From positions 1,860,001 through 1,924,000 of the forward strand of contig NW_017264195.1 of the NCBI RefSeq assembly GCF_001619985.1: a DNA stretch of 64,000 nucleotides, read 5' to 3'. A model generated the notes under the pieces. It ran no database searches. It was not told the DNA's origin and was given only the letters and a program-made list of their open reading frames with translations. The DNA is from Xylona heveae TC161. Its lineage: Eukaryota; Ascomycota; Xylonomycetes; Xylonales; Xylonaceae. This document shows, one piece after another, positions 11,213-23,000 of the stretch; position 1 is the stretch's first letter, and every line of letters begins with the position of its first letter. The translations under genes and the position numbers were made by a program.

Positions 11213-11870
11213 TCAGTTCTTCCCATTCTTGCCCTTTCCATTCCCGGCAGCTCCCTCTTTCTCTCGTCGTTTCGCGCTCGCGAGTAATTCAAGATGGCCC
11301 GCTTTCTCAGCAAGATTGCGTTCCGTCTTCGCCGTGAGACCACCTGAGAATTTCTGTATTTTGGATTTATGAGTTAGCGTTTGCTTTTCTTATTTGTTGT
11401 TTTTGGTATCCTCTTCATTCCATCAAGAAAGGGTGTCTTTTCTTGTCTTCGAGGAACGGTCACATCCTCTTCTCTTGTGAGACGCACCTTTGCCAGCTTT
11501 TGCTTCTTTACCAAATCTGCCTTTTTCGGAGCGATTTGCCGCTGGCCCTTTTTCGGGCCGGGACCGAGAACGCTGGGCCTGTGATGTTGATGACTGGTTA
11601 GCGATTTGTTTCTTTGTTTTCTTTTCATTTCGATTGCTGTTTCGTGCAATGGAGGTTGTAATTGTCCCGTTGGTGGGTATGCCGTGCGGTCTGAGGTTGA
11701 GAGATATTGACGCTGTACACCGTAGACCAGGCATTGGACTCCAAGACGCGAAGATCCAGACGATCCGCCGATGCACAAAGCGGAGGCAAGAAAAGAGGTG
11801 CGACTCACTTTTTACCGCCCTTTGTGTTACCTCCTTTGGGGTTCTTCAATTTGATCGTTCCTTGCGCCAT
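11213..11870 (-). CDS. UPF0390/DUF2462 family small basic protein, 97 aa
   Basis: The gene has three exons on the minus strand: 11809-11870, 11488-11578 and 11213-11353. Introns are 230 nt (GTGAGT...CACAG, branch GCTAAC) and 134 nt (GTGCGT...TACAG). The product starts MAQGTIKLKNPKGGNTKGGK, continues with GPGPKKGQRQIAPKKADLV, and ends with FSGGLTAKTERNLAEKAGHL followed by a Lys/Gly-rich tail. This matches the UPF0390 family (human Leydig cell tumour 10-kDa protein homologue). It is a very basic, probably nucleolar or RNA-associated protein of unknown function. No long open frame covers it, so it is easily missed by ORF-based annotation. The MAQG start, the 'APKKA' block and the 'LTAKTERNLAEKAGHLE' end are the diagnostic parts. 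Confidence 0.88.
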
Positions 11871-12824
11871 TACTCCTTTTCTATGTTCTAGATCGACGGT
11901 TTTATTTTCTCTTTGGTATCCTCGCTGCGATATTCAAAGCACAGTTATTTACTTGCGTGCGTGCAGGGGAGATGGCGGATTTTGTAAAGCGGTAGAGGGT
12001 GGAGTGTAGATGTCGAGACGTCCAGCCAAATAATCAGCCGTAACTTTTGAAGAAAAATACCCCAGACAAGGGAGAAACGCATAACAGAATCTTAGCGGGC
12101 ATGTGGTTTAGTGGCGACCTGGTTAGATAAGGCGAAGGCGGTGAGCAGAAACGAGCTGAGCGAGAGGGAGGGTCAACGGGGGTCTACCGACTGCTGGTGT
12201 GTTGGTGTGGCAATTCGCTTCGCTTCCACTCCACACCAAAGGCAACGGATTTATACGTAAAACTGGAGAAACGGGCATCAAGACATCGAATACATCCTGA
12301 TATCAAGTCTAAGAATTGCTGTATGATTACTTTAGGAAGATTCGTTAAAAGACGATGAACGAAAGATATATTTGTGTTTCATGTATTGTAAAGGATACAA
12401 GGATAAGACTGCTATCCCTCCATGTGCGTCTGCGTCAGATATGTATGTATATATGTACAGAAAAGTCATCAGAGAAAATAAAAAAACCAATGAACGGTGA
12501 TAATATGAGATGAAATACGCCAAGGAAAATATAGACCAAAGCCCGAGAGATGACAATAACATGAATACGTAAGAGCAATCGAATCTCCTCTCCAGAAAGT
12601 GATACTTTTCGACTTGTTCGTCGTGCGGATGTGCCCCCCATAAGATATCAATCCAAGATGGCAGTCGGGTATCTGGTCCCTTTCCAAACCAGTTCCTCCA
12701 CAATCACAAGCCAAAGGCGTTGACCTCAGACATAAAAGACTTTAGAGACAAGATGATTTCGAAGAATTTCAAGAAAGACGGACTTCGAGCAGGTATATGG
12801 AAGTAGAGAAAAGAAACTGACCGG
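11871..12824. other. Intergenic region upstream of the UPF0390 gene
   Basis: These 954 bp hold the promoter of the UPF0390 gene (right of 11870) and the 3' UTR of the CorA-type transporter (left of 12825). Several short minus-strand ORFs at 12332-12714 overlap in different frames and show no family features. I see no gene. Confidence 0.6.
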
Positions 12825-15800
12825 CTAAACAATTCCATAGACCCGCTTTGCAATGAAATAACAGGAAATACCAAACACGAGCAACGCTGCGGTGATGCTC
12901 CAGAACCAGTACAAATTCTCTATCTCCTGTCCAGGGACCATGACGTTCATGCCCCACATACCTGTAACAATGTTCATGGGGAGGACAATCGTTCCGAGGA
13001 CAGTGAGTTTGCCAAGAATGTCCGACGTTTGTTCTTGACGCTCATTCATGCGAATATTGATTTGAGCGAGGTAATTGGAGTGGGCACGGGAGAGGAGCCT
13101 AGATGAACGCAAATGTCGAGGTCAGCAGATGTCGTTGTGGGCTGAGAGTTGCCAAAGACAAAAGGTGACATGCATCATGGTAGATATGGAGAGCAAAAAG
13201 GGAACACTTACATTTCATAGTGCGTCAAATTTCCCGTCATGGTCACAATATGATCCTGTATATCGCCGAGATAGAGCCCAATCTCACTCCGGGGAGCCAC
13301 CTCCCATTGCTCATTACATCGTTTGGCAAACCCCTTGATAACATCTGCTTTATTACCCAAAAGACGATAAAGTCCCATGACCTTCTTTCGACAGTCGCCT
13401 ACTTGGCGAAGCATGTCTCCGCCCGAGACGCCCGAGGTGCTGTCCCCTGCTTCGGAGCGTTTTTCACTCGCCGCGACGTCTTTGAACTTTGAGACTGGCA
13501 GCTTACTCGAAGGAGTCATTTTTGCGGAGAGCTTTTCGTCGGGAGTATCGGGATTGTGCAATTGCAGGATGGCGTCGTCGATTTCGTCGACTTCTCGCTC
13601 AATGGATTGGATCAATGGAGCGAAAACGTCGGTAATATCGTCAATGATGGCGTACGAGATCCAATCCGAGCTGAGAATGAGGTAATCTTTGAGCTGACGG
13701 ATTCGCCGACGGACATTGGCCGGATGTGGGGTCATGGAGAAGTGAAACTGCAACTGTCAATTCCGATACTGATGAAATGAAGATTTTCGGTGGGTATGAA
13801 AGACTGTGGAAAGATTTTCGACAGACAGTAAAAGGGCAATAGATGGAAGACTGCACTTACGCTGATAACACCTTCTCTGAACACAATGACGTACATATTG
13901 ACGGGATTAAGGTAGTCATCGCTGCTCATGTCCTGCTCAAATGTGCGGTAATTGACAAAGTAGTAATGCCGAAACAACTCGACTTTTTCTCGGGCTTCCT
14001 GCATCATGATATCCTCTGCTGTCAAGGGATGGATGCCAAAGGTTTTGGAAATGACGCGCATCTCTGCGTCAGTCGGAGACAGAACGTCGAGCCAGAATGT
14101 CGGCCGCGCACCATATCGCTTAGGTTTGGTTTCCGGCGCTGGCGTGGGCTGCCCAGAAGAGTCACGGCCTTCTGGCTTCTGTTCCCCAAGAATGGACGAT
14201 TGTCGCGTAGTCGGTTTAGACAAGCTCGGCATCCGAGAGAGGTGGTCTTGATGGGAAGTTAGATCGTCATCTTCTTCATCTGACGAGGAGTCACTGAGCA
14301 GAGGCGGGTCCGGGATGAAGAGGTCCCTAAATGTCTGCCCAGGCTGGAGCAATTCAGAAATCGTCTGGCTGTGGACCGTGCTCTGAAACTCTTCGTTAAA
14401 GTAGGTAAATCGATACGGCTCGTCCTCTTGCTGTCGATGCCATGCGGACATTTGCGGGCGTAGTCGACCATCGACAAGCACCGGTTCGCTGATCTTCTTG
14501 GCGCGAATACCCTCACTGCGCTCTTCCTTTTCTTCCCGGCTCCACTCCTCGAGGACAGACAGATCGGGCCATTTTCGGCCGCGTCGTCTGCGCGTTGTTG
14601 GCGCGTACGGGAACCCCGGTTCTGGCGGAGTGTAGTCTTCCTCTGCAATCTCTGACATGCCCTCCATGGGGAAGCACACGTCGACTTCGCCTGGAACAGC
14701 GACCGTATGTCGACGTCTCTCAGGCGACTCGCCTCGGGGAGACGATGGATTTGACGGATGTGAGCCTGGGTAGCTATGGACAAGACTCTCATTTTCCATG
14801 TCTACGATAGCGTCCCGCGACAGCGGTCCAATACCGCGCTTGGACTCGGGAGATCGTGAATTGAAGTCGCCCGTCACCATGACATCGCCGTAGCCCATAT
14901 CCGTGCCCAGCTTGGGGCTGCTCGGTACCGAAGGAGGGTTGTTCACATCGTAATCCAAACCTGTAGAGGACGGGTGCTGTGGCAGTGTGCCGAGCCGTTT
15001 CCGCCGTCGACTTGAAGTTGATGTCGCAGCTGAGCCAGGCCGGTCCCGTGAAGCGGTTCTCGAGCGGGTAAAGAATCCGCCGTATCCATCCTTGGACGAC
15101 GGCCGGTCTTGCCCTGAAGCTATCAAGGGAGTTCGGTCGTCGACTGCAACGTCCTCGTCATCACTGCCCGAATATTGCTGCGATTGCCTCATGCGAGATG
15201 GCCGCTGACGAAAGGCCGAGCTGGAGGCACCATCCAGAGGACTTTGTATGGAAGGGCGAGGCATAGCGAAGCTTGAGAGAAGCGTACTTTGTCGTCGCGG
15301 GCGCATTGGCAGTTGGTCCCTAAAGCGACAGTCAGCATCTTCCCCACATCAGACCGTGTATCATCTCAAATGAGACCAAATTCCATATTGCTCCACGCTG
15401 CCTATATGGCTGAGGGCCCATTGGCGCAAAAGAAGCACTTACCTGTGATCCAAAAGCGCCTCGCTCTCCAAGCTTGTGCTGCTGGTATTCCCTGGTCCGC
15501 CCGACGATTGCCCCAATTTGTAAAACGATGGCCTCGCTGCAGTGGTATCGCGTGAAGTGAGCCGTTCCACTGTCGATGGTCTCGACGCTGAATTATCTTC
15601 GGGGCCAGTTTCATCTGGAGCGGGAGCAAACGACTGTCGCCGATTGCGTCTCTTCTTATGACCGCGTTGCCGGCGTTTCTTCTTTTGCGATGAGTGTCCT
15701 GACGGGTGATCGGATTGTTCTCCTATGGTTGGAAATGAAAGTTGCCCGCTGCCTTCTGCTACTTGCCGTTGTTGCTGCGCATTGGGGTTTCTGGACGAAT

Positions 15801-15876
15801 CTTGCGGCAGAGTTCTTGGGCTGGGCTCGCCCGGTGTGTCATATGGCGTCGAGAGTTTCCCCTGCCTTGAAGCCAT
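12825..15876 (-). CDS. mnr2: CorA-superfamily Mg2+ transporter, Mnr2/Alr1 type, 902 aa
   Basis: Exons 15443-15876, 13861-15319, 13212-13753 and 12825-13098 join in frame. The protein starts MASRQGKLSTPYDTPGEPSP. A disordered N-terminus of about 450 residues includes a basic block (KKRRQRGHKKRRNRRQSFA) typical of fungal Mnr2/Alr1 proteins. The cytoplasmic CorA domain follows (ARPTFWLDVLSPTDAEMRVI ... FRHYYFVNYRTFEQDM). Two C-terminal membrane helices surround the signature GMN in TGMWGMNVMVPGQ, the selectivity filter of the pentameric Mg2+ channel. Yeast Mnr2 moves Mg2+ out of vacuolar stores and Alr1 imports it at the plasma membrane. The short tail and N-terminal architecture favour Mnr2, but the subtype is an inference. 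Introns of 123, 107 and 113 nt have canonical ends. Confidence 0.9.
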
Positions 15877-16265
15877 TGTGACGATTTCAAATTCAAGTTT
15901 TGCTGAGAGCAACGATTCTTTCCCTCCTCACAATAGAATTTCGTCGCGAAAACCAATTCCTCAAGTTTTATCTTCGCCAGGTAATCCCTGCTGACTTTAT
16001 TATTGTTTAACGGTGTCGCAGGCGCAGGTGCAGCAAGAGACGTGGTACAACGGCCTCGGCTAGTTTTTGGTGGAGGAAGGATTGACGTAAGATGCGTCGA
16101 TCCTCGCCTCTAGCTGTCAAGTGTCTTGGCTTTCAGAAAATGACCGTTTTGCAGCAGACTCTTCGATTGAGAGAGTCGCATCCGGGGTAGGCTGTGAGCA
16201 CAATGGCTTCAGACAACAGGACAGTGTTGTTTGGCGATAGGTAGGCGAAGAGCTATCGACAGAGG

Positions 16266-16283
16266 TAGGTAGGTAGGTGTGGG
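16266..16283. repeat. (TAGG)n simple repeat
   Basis: About four copies of GGTA/TAGG in tandem lie in the promoter side of the Mnr2-like gene. It is a low-copy simple repeat with no evident role. Confidence 0.6.
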
Positions 16284-16643
16284 TGCGCAGGTGTCAAAAG
16301 TCAAGCGTGGAACATGTGGAGTAATTTGCCTTAAGCAAGGTAGGAAAGGCTAAAGGGTTGAAGGCAACTGGTCGTGTGAGATGATCCGGATTTCTCCTCC
16401 AAAGACCCGCTTTTGGGGGGCGTTTGACCGGTCTTTAGTGCTGCGGCTAGGACTCCGCCTAACTGCAAGTCCCATGGCAAATCACCTATTTCGCAATGGT
16501 AATTTGTCCAGCGGTTATAGATGTCCCGGTCCTTATCTCCTTTGACCTATCTACCGCAGTAGTAGACTGACGCTTGTCAACAGTAGCAGGACGAACGAAG
16601 GAGGTCAAGTAGAACAAGACAGACAAGATAGTAAATGGTAGAT

Positions 16644-16682
16644 GATAATCATACATGATGACGATTACGAAGTATGATTATC
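16644..16682. repeat. Perfect 11-bp inverted repeat
   Basis: GATAATCATAC at 16644-16654 is the exact reverse complement of GTATGATTATC at 16672-16682, with a 17-nt spacer. It could form a hairpin in RNA or serve as a dimeric protein site; the GATAAT arms resemble GATA-factor sites. It lies between the Mnr2-like and leashin genes. Confidence 0.65.
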
Positions 16683-17080
16683 GTGATTGTGCTACCTGCC
16701 CCCATCTCGGGTACCTGCTTGGTATTTGAAATGCGATAAGACTTCCCTCGTTCGGTTTCACAAGATCTTCGCAATACACGCCTTAGTCGACCACTGTCAA
16801 ACCCATCACGACCTGTAAATTCACCTTGAGATTCAAATCACGAATGATCATAAAGTCAAATGGAAAAAAGAAATGACAATCTGTATTATCTGCTTGCATG
16901 CTCGCTAAATCTCAGAGAAGGGGTATTCCAACCTATGAAACCAGATGAAAATAAAAAAGACAAAGAGAGAAGAAGGAAAACAAAACATTAAGATCAATAA
17001 AACTTCCCATATCTCGTGATAACGCCCCATGTCAAGGCAATCAATTGCCCAAAAATTACGCAAACCCTAATGTATTCGCC

Positions 17081-20000
17081 CTAAATCATGTTTCCGGAAT
17101 CAAAATTGATCGTTGGTGTGATGCTCTGCATGGACCGATTCGAGTGTTCAATCGACATACCATCGCCGCTCAGCATCCGAACAACCTTTTTCGCCTTGTT
17201 CGGCTTTGCAACCAGAACTTGAGCGCGGCATACCACAATCTCGTCCTCCCCAGATCCTGAATCATCCCCTTTCTTCACCACCAACGGAAACAGAACCATT
17301 CGCACAACCGCTCCCTCCGCCTCTAATGCTTCGTTGGAAAGCGTGTCGCCGCTGCGCTCATTCATCAAAGCAGCATTGAAATGCACCTTGCGTGCAAGGT
17401 CGCCGTTTGTGTCGTACTCGGGCTGCAATGGCGGCAACATAATGTATTCGGCCCGCTGAGTGCGCATTTCGATCGAGAGCTCAACAGCTGATCGCATCAC
17501 GTTGCGCAGCGACTCGATCACTTGTCGCTCAAGGTGTGCTGGAGGGGGGAGGAAAACTGATAGCGTGCTGTATATTTCCTGTACCACTGCCTCGGTATCT
17601 TGAGCACGCTGAGCGACAAAAGTCGGGCGTTTGGAAAGCAACGTCAATGTTGTTGCCCGCCACCGATGGACAGCTTTCGTTGGGCCTGGAGTGGATCCTT
17701 AGCAAATTTGATGTTCAATTAGAAATAAAAAAGAAGGGACTAAAACATACCGACTTCGGCTAGTGTCTTCTCCAGTGACTTCAACTTTTGTCGCTGCTCG
17801 CGGTCCATGCCGAAGAGGTAGCGTGTGAAGACGTACTCCCACACCATTGTCATCACAAGCGACATGAAAACATCTCGGCGCCGAACGCGATCAGAAAGAT
17901 AGATATCTACATCTGACCCATCCAGGATACAGTTGTCTAATCTGTCTGCAATCTTCTCGTCCATAACGTCCGCGGCAAGGCGTGACGGCCGCATGTCGGA
18001 GAACTTGGAGAACCTCAGAACCCATTGTTGAACATGCTGGCAGAGTTTCTGACATGCATTCTCAAAATAATCTTCATCTCGAGCTTCCAAGAATGTTTCG
18101 CTTGGCTTGGATGCCAGAATCTCCTTTTGTAGCGCCCTAACCTGCTCCCGAGCCTGATCGAGCTCCTGGTGAAGTTCTCGTAGCTGCGCATCTTTTTCTC
18201 CAAGGACGGCATTGAATTCCTGCTGCAATGCCTTCTCCCGTTCTTGAAATGCATGTTCATGTTGCTGCTTAAGTTCCTCAAGCTCCTTTGCTGAGTGAAG
18301 CCATTGCACATACGTTTTGTGGTGCTCGGTCTCCAGGTCACGGTAACGTCCCTCATGACCGGCCAGCAGGTCGCGGTTGGTCGAATTTAGATTGCCATTG
18401 ACCTCATTTAGTCGAATCACTTCCTGCTGGGCCTTGGCTAGAATTTCCTTGAGTTTGTTGATCTCCAGATCCTTGTCACGAAGTTGAAAGTCACGTGCCT
18501 GGACTGTTTCAGTCAAAGAGCGTGCATCTCGAGCTTGGCGGGCATTGACGTCTTCAAGCTCCTTGCGAGCGCGCGAGCGGGCATCTTCTAGCAAGCGATT
18601 TTCAGATGCAAGTTGATCGAGGCGGGTTTCCAAGTCCATGATTTGCATACTTTGTCGCCGACGCACAATGCTTGGTGGTCGCGACGGGGAGAGCGGGGAG
18701 CCTTGAATATGAGGATCGCCCCATCCCTCCTACAAATTCTCATCGGTTAGGATTCTCAATCTTCTGGATGACTCTGTCGCAGAAATCATCAAATTGCCAA
18801 AAATGGGGACTTACATAAACATCAGCCATGTCTCCGGCCCGACCTTTGCCTTTGTCCTTGACGGGATCGTAGCTGGATGACGATTCCAGCGGGTCGAGGT
18901 TCGCTTGTTGTGATTGCTGAGCCTCGGTTCCCACAAACAGTTTGGCTTCGTCTCGTTTGCTTGCGGCTCTTAAGTCTCCGCTTCGGCTACGATCGACGTG
19001 CCGCAGTGACGGCGTCGATGTACCCGATCGGTTGCTGAGTCCACTAACCGACCGGGCCACCCCCAATACTCCCCCTGACCCAATGCTGCGTATGCTCTGC
19101 GCACTTGTTGACCGTTGCTGCTGTCCCTCTGCCGCTCGTGCGCGTAGACCTTCATTGGAGAAACTTGACAAATTGCTCTGACGGCTAGAGGGCCGACTTC
19201 TTGCTCGACTCAGGCTTAGTGGGGCCTTCTGTTCCGCCTCTAGGCGCAAAAGTCGAGAAGTAAAATCGTCTGAAGAAATGCGGCCTTGGCCATCACCTAA
19301 TGTTCGGCGCGAGCCCGATCTTGAATCGCTCCTTTGAGAACCTGTAGGAGAGCCTAATGGGCTGGCTAGGCTTCGTTGATCTCCAATAAGTTCATCCCCA
19401 ATAGTACCTCCAAGCGTGGTTGTGGATTTGCTTCGTTTGCTCAGGGGCGATTCTTCAGGACTGGCCTCTCGGATCGTATTAAGCCGCGTCGCGCTCAAAG
19501 GTTTGGGGGGCGGGGTCTCCTTAGGAGACATCACCTGCGAACTCAAGTCGCTGTTGATGCCAATTGGTCCACCAAATAGAGATGGCCGTTGAATTTGCTG
19601 TATGTTCTTCTGACCATTAAGTGCAGCCAGGGCCATGGCGTGCTCGTGCGGAGTACTGTTATCATTGGGAACAACTTTGAAAGGATCGTCGACTCCTTGT
19701 CCAGATATTATCGGAAACAAATCTTGCCTTTCATGAGGATGGACTTCTCTCATCTCCGGTATTTGAGATGCATCATGGACCTCCGCTTCTGGGGCTTGCT
19801 GAGCTGGCTCGTTTGGAGGTGGGACAGGTGAAGCTTGAAATAGACCAGAGTCACGGTCTTTTGTCGTAGATTCCACCGGAGAAGGCTGAGAGAGATCCGC
19901 AGCTCCACTTTCCTGCGCGCTCGATGTCGTGGAACGGATAGGTCGAGTGTCAAGATAGTCACTAGTTTCAATGGAAATTTCTTGAGGGTTCAACTGTGAC

Positions 20001-23000
20001 TCCATTGATTGTGACGCGTCATCTTGTGCTGTCTGGGAATGCATTTTATCTCGCTGAGAGATATCAACGACGTAATCCGGACCAACATCTATAGAGGCCT
20101 TCAGGTGCTCGGGAGATGTATGTTCTGTTCGACCCATATCGAATGCCCCTGAGGCTGACGGAGGATCTTCATGCTCGTCAAATCTGCCTTCTGCCTGGTC
20201 TATCATGCGCGCCTCCGTTGTTGTATCTTCAGAGGGAATCTGTGGTTGGAGTTGTTCAAGAGTGTTTACTCCTTCGGCCAAGCAGCGGTCCTCAATTTTG
20301 GCCTCATTTGCTGCTTCCGAGTCTAACTGACCGAGGTTGGTAACTGAGTTTTCGGGAGCTTGCTCTTGAAGGCCATCGCCCGGAGACTGTTCACGGCTCG
20401 ACTTTGTCTCTATATCCTCTCCTTCTCTATTCGGGGCCGTTTCCGACTTGTTGGATCTTGAGAGGCCTTCGGTTGATGACGTTGTGGGCTCTTTCATCGG
20501 TAGCTGCTGAGGTTCGGAAGCATTGTCTAAAGTAGAGATGGTTTGCACGTCTGTAGCTGGAACCCTTTCTTGTCCGTGCTCGGCTTCCGTTTCTTCGAGA
20601 GAGGAGCGTTGCATAGCCGTCACATCCAGGTCTCTAGCTTGCTGGTCTGGAACCGCTGCAGTGGCGCCCCTCCACCGCGGCTGATTCGGGCTTAAGGGTC
20701 TTTGCGCTGCAACTATTTCCGGCTCATCGTGCAGCTCCTCTTTCTCAAGCGGAGATTCGTTTATTTTCTCGACAAGAGGCTTGCCTTCATTCCCAACTGG
20801 AGGGTTTGCACATTCATCCACTTCTTGATTAAGATCTTCGGGTAATGCGGAGTAGGTCTTATCGTGTGATAAACGCCCGTCTTCTTGAATTGGTCCTTCC
20901 AGTGATTCCTTCTGGCCCGAGGGCTGCTCGGCTTGGATTTGGGCACCACTCGTTTCTTGTCCAAGGCTAGTGCTCATCACGTGTGGTCCGCCAGTAACAA
21001 GATCCTGTTTTGCCTCTGTAACTAAAGCCTGCCTTTCTTCTGTCGCAAGACCTAGTTCATGTGGCGTTGGAACAGAGGCGTTGGCCTCTGACGGTGCCTC
21101 AGCAGCGTTTTCTGTCGTCGGCAAATGCTCAATACTCCTTGGCAGGCGCGGCTCGTTTTCATCAGGTATTGTTGGAGTAGCAGCGCCTGAATATTTTCCC
21201 TTCTTTTTCCTTTTGTTCTTCTTCTTTTTGCCTGACAATGGTTCTTCAACGGCTTCCTCTTCAACATCATTTGCAGGCCTCACGGTCTCGACGCCGGAAG
21301 AAGCTCCCTCATTTATTGTCTCTTTTCCGCCTTGAACGTTCCCCGCCCGCTCGGCCCCTTGTTCAACTTGCTGCAGTTCTAGAAGTATTTGATCATCACT
21401 GGAGATTGCCGGTCCTGACCCCAACTCGATTTGTTGCACATCTTCAGCAGGTATTTCCTTGTCCGATTGCCCTGCTTTAGAGACGATTTCGGCCAAGGTT
21501 TCTTGAGATATAGATGGCTCAGTATCGACTTCTACTGTATGGCTGTCGGACGAAACTTGTGGCACCTCAACGGCAAGTGCTTCCCTTCCAAATTCTGCGG
21601 ACTCGGGCTTTCCTTCAAATTCTGTTGGAGAGGGATGCTCCGAGCTCAGCAGGCGTTGCTCCGTCGCTGTCTCTCCCTCCAATTCAACCGCAAATTTATC
21701 CTCAATTTGGGATTCTCTCTCGGCAAATTCCTCCTGATTCGCGCGCTCCGATTCAATCCGGCGAGCGTCCTTTCTCCTCTGCTTCTTGCTCCTCTTTTTT
21801 TCAGAAATGGTTCGAGGTTCATCTTCAGAGAGCATAACAGGCGCAGGGAGAGTTTCCTCATTGAGTGCCTCGCTTTCAGGTTGCTGTATAGTAGGTGATT
21901 CGCGCGGTAAGAGCTCTTCGATGGTCCTCTGTCTTGGGTTATCATCTTTTTCAGGCTGAGGAATGATTGACTCCGGTCCCAGCACTGGTTCCTCTCGGAC
22001 CTCTTCCGTCGAAGCCTCTGCTTCAGCTGGCATGTCTTGCAAGGACTTCTCATCAGATTGTGGCTCATCAGAATAGTGCTGCTGCATTGAAGTTGCATTG
22101 GCTTCCGCCTGGAGCTTAATCTCTTCGTCAAGCTGACTTTGGATTCCTCCTTTCTGCTGCTCTTCTACCTGTGACCCATCTTGTCTGGGCTCTTCCTGCA
22201 TCTCAAGACCGTCCCCCACGTGACCCTCCTGGCCCTCAGCTGATAATTTGGCAATGCGAGCAGCCTCCCTCTTCTTTTGTTTTTTGTTCTTCTTTTTGGA
22301 ACCAGCCCTGGATAGACTAGGTGAGTCCTCTCTCAGAAGGGAGCTGGGGGTGCCAGGACTGTCGACTAGCTCTTGGGGTTCCTGAATTTCCATCACTTGG
22401 GTCATTTTTCTGTCAGCATCTGGTTCGCCAGTAAACTGCTCAGGAAGTGGTGGCTGTTCAGTTGGATGCTCATTAGAGGAACGATCTTCTTCGCCTAAAA
22501 AATCATTTCCGGCGTCTTCCTCGTGCTTGAGAAGGAGGTTCTCTTTGGCCGGAGTCTCAGCTAAATTGTCTTTGTCGGCGCTTGCTTCTGCAGGCGCAGT
22601 CTCTCCAACTGGCTGTGCTTTCTTTTCTTGTTCTTCCCCCTTGAATTCTTGAATTTCAATATCTTCCCGCTGAGGTGGTGCCTCTTGAGGCGGAAGGTCT
22701 CCGACAGTTAATCCTGCGAGACTAGCAGCTTCCTTCTCCTTCTTCTTCTGCTTCTTGCTTTTCTTTTTCGTCTTGCTGCTAAAGACGCCGATTGGCCCAT
22801 CGTCAGTTAGCACGGGAGGTACTTCGGGAACCGCTTCCGGGCTGATTTCGGAGCGAATTGCCTTGTCTCGTGCCGTTTCTTCTTCCGATCGCTGTGCAGC
22901 AGTTGTCGAGTCATCAGGAATCTCTTCCGCGACAAATTCCTCTGCGGGAAGGGGTACATTTTCAGGCGCAGCGGCTGGCGCATTTTCTTCGTAAGTTTCT

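Larger units (their letters stand above)
15877..17080. other. Intergenic region upstream of the Mnr2-like gene
   Basis: About 1.2 kb separates the Mnr2-like start from the leashin stop. It contains a (TAGG)n run near 16266, a CCTTAAGCAAGGTAGG near-palindrome at 16329-16344 and an 11-bp inverted repeat at 16644-16682. AT-rich sequence at 16850-17070 fits the leashin 3' UTR. No coding sequence is supported. Confidence 0.6.

Noticed and set aside
12332-12714. Overlapping minus-strand ORFs downstream of the Mnr2-like gene
   Set aside because: They overlap in different frames, are AT-rich and show no domain, so they fit a 3' UTR.
17740-18666. 308-codon minus-strand ORF as a separate coiled-coil gene
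   Set aside because: It has no ATG at its apparent start; canonical splice sites join it to the large leashin exon and to the last exon, and the joined sequence restores the conserved leashin C-terminus.
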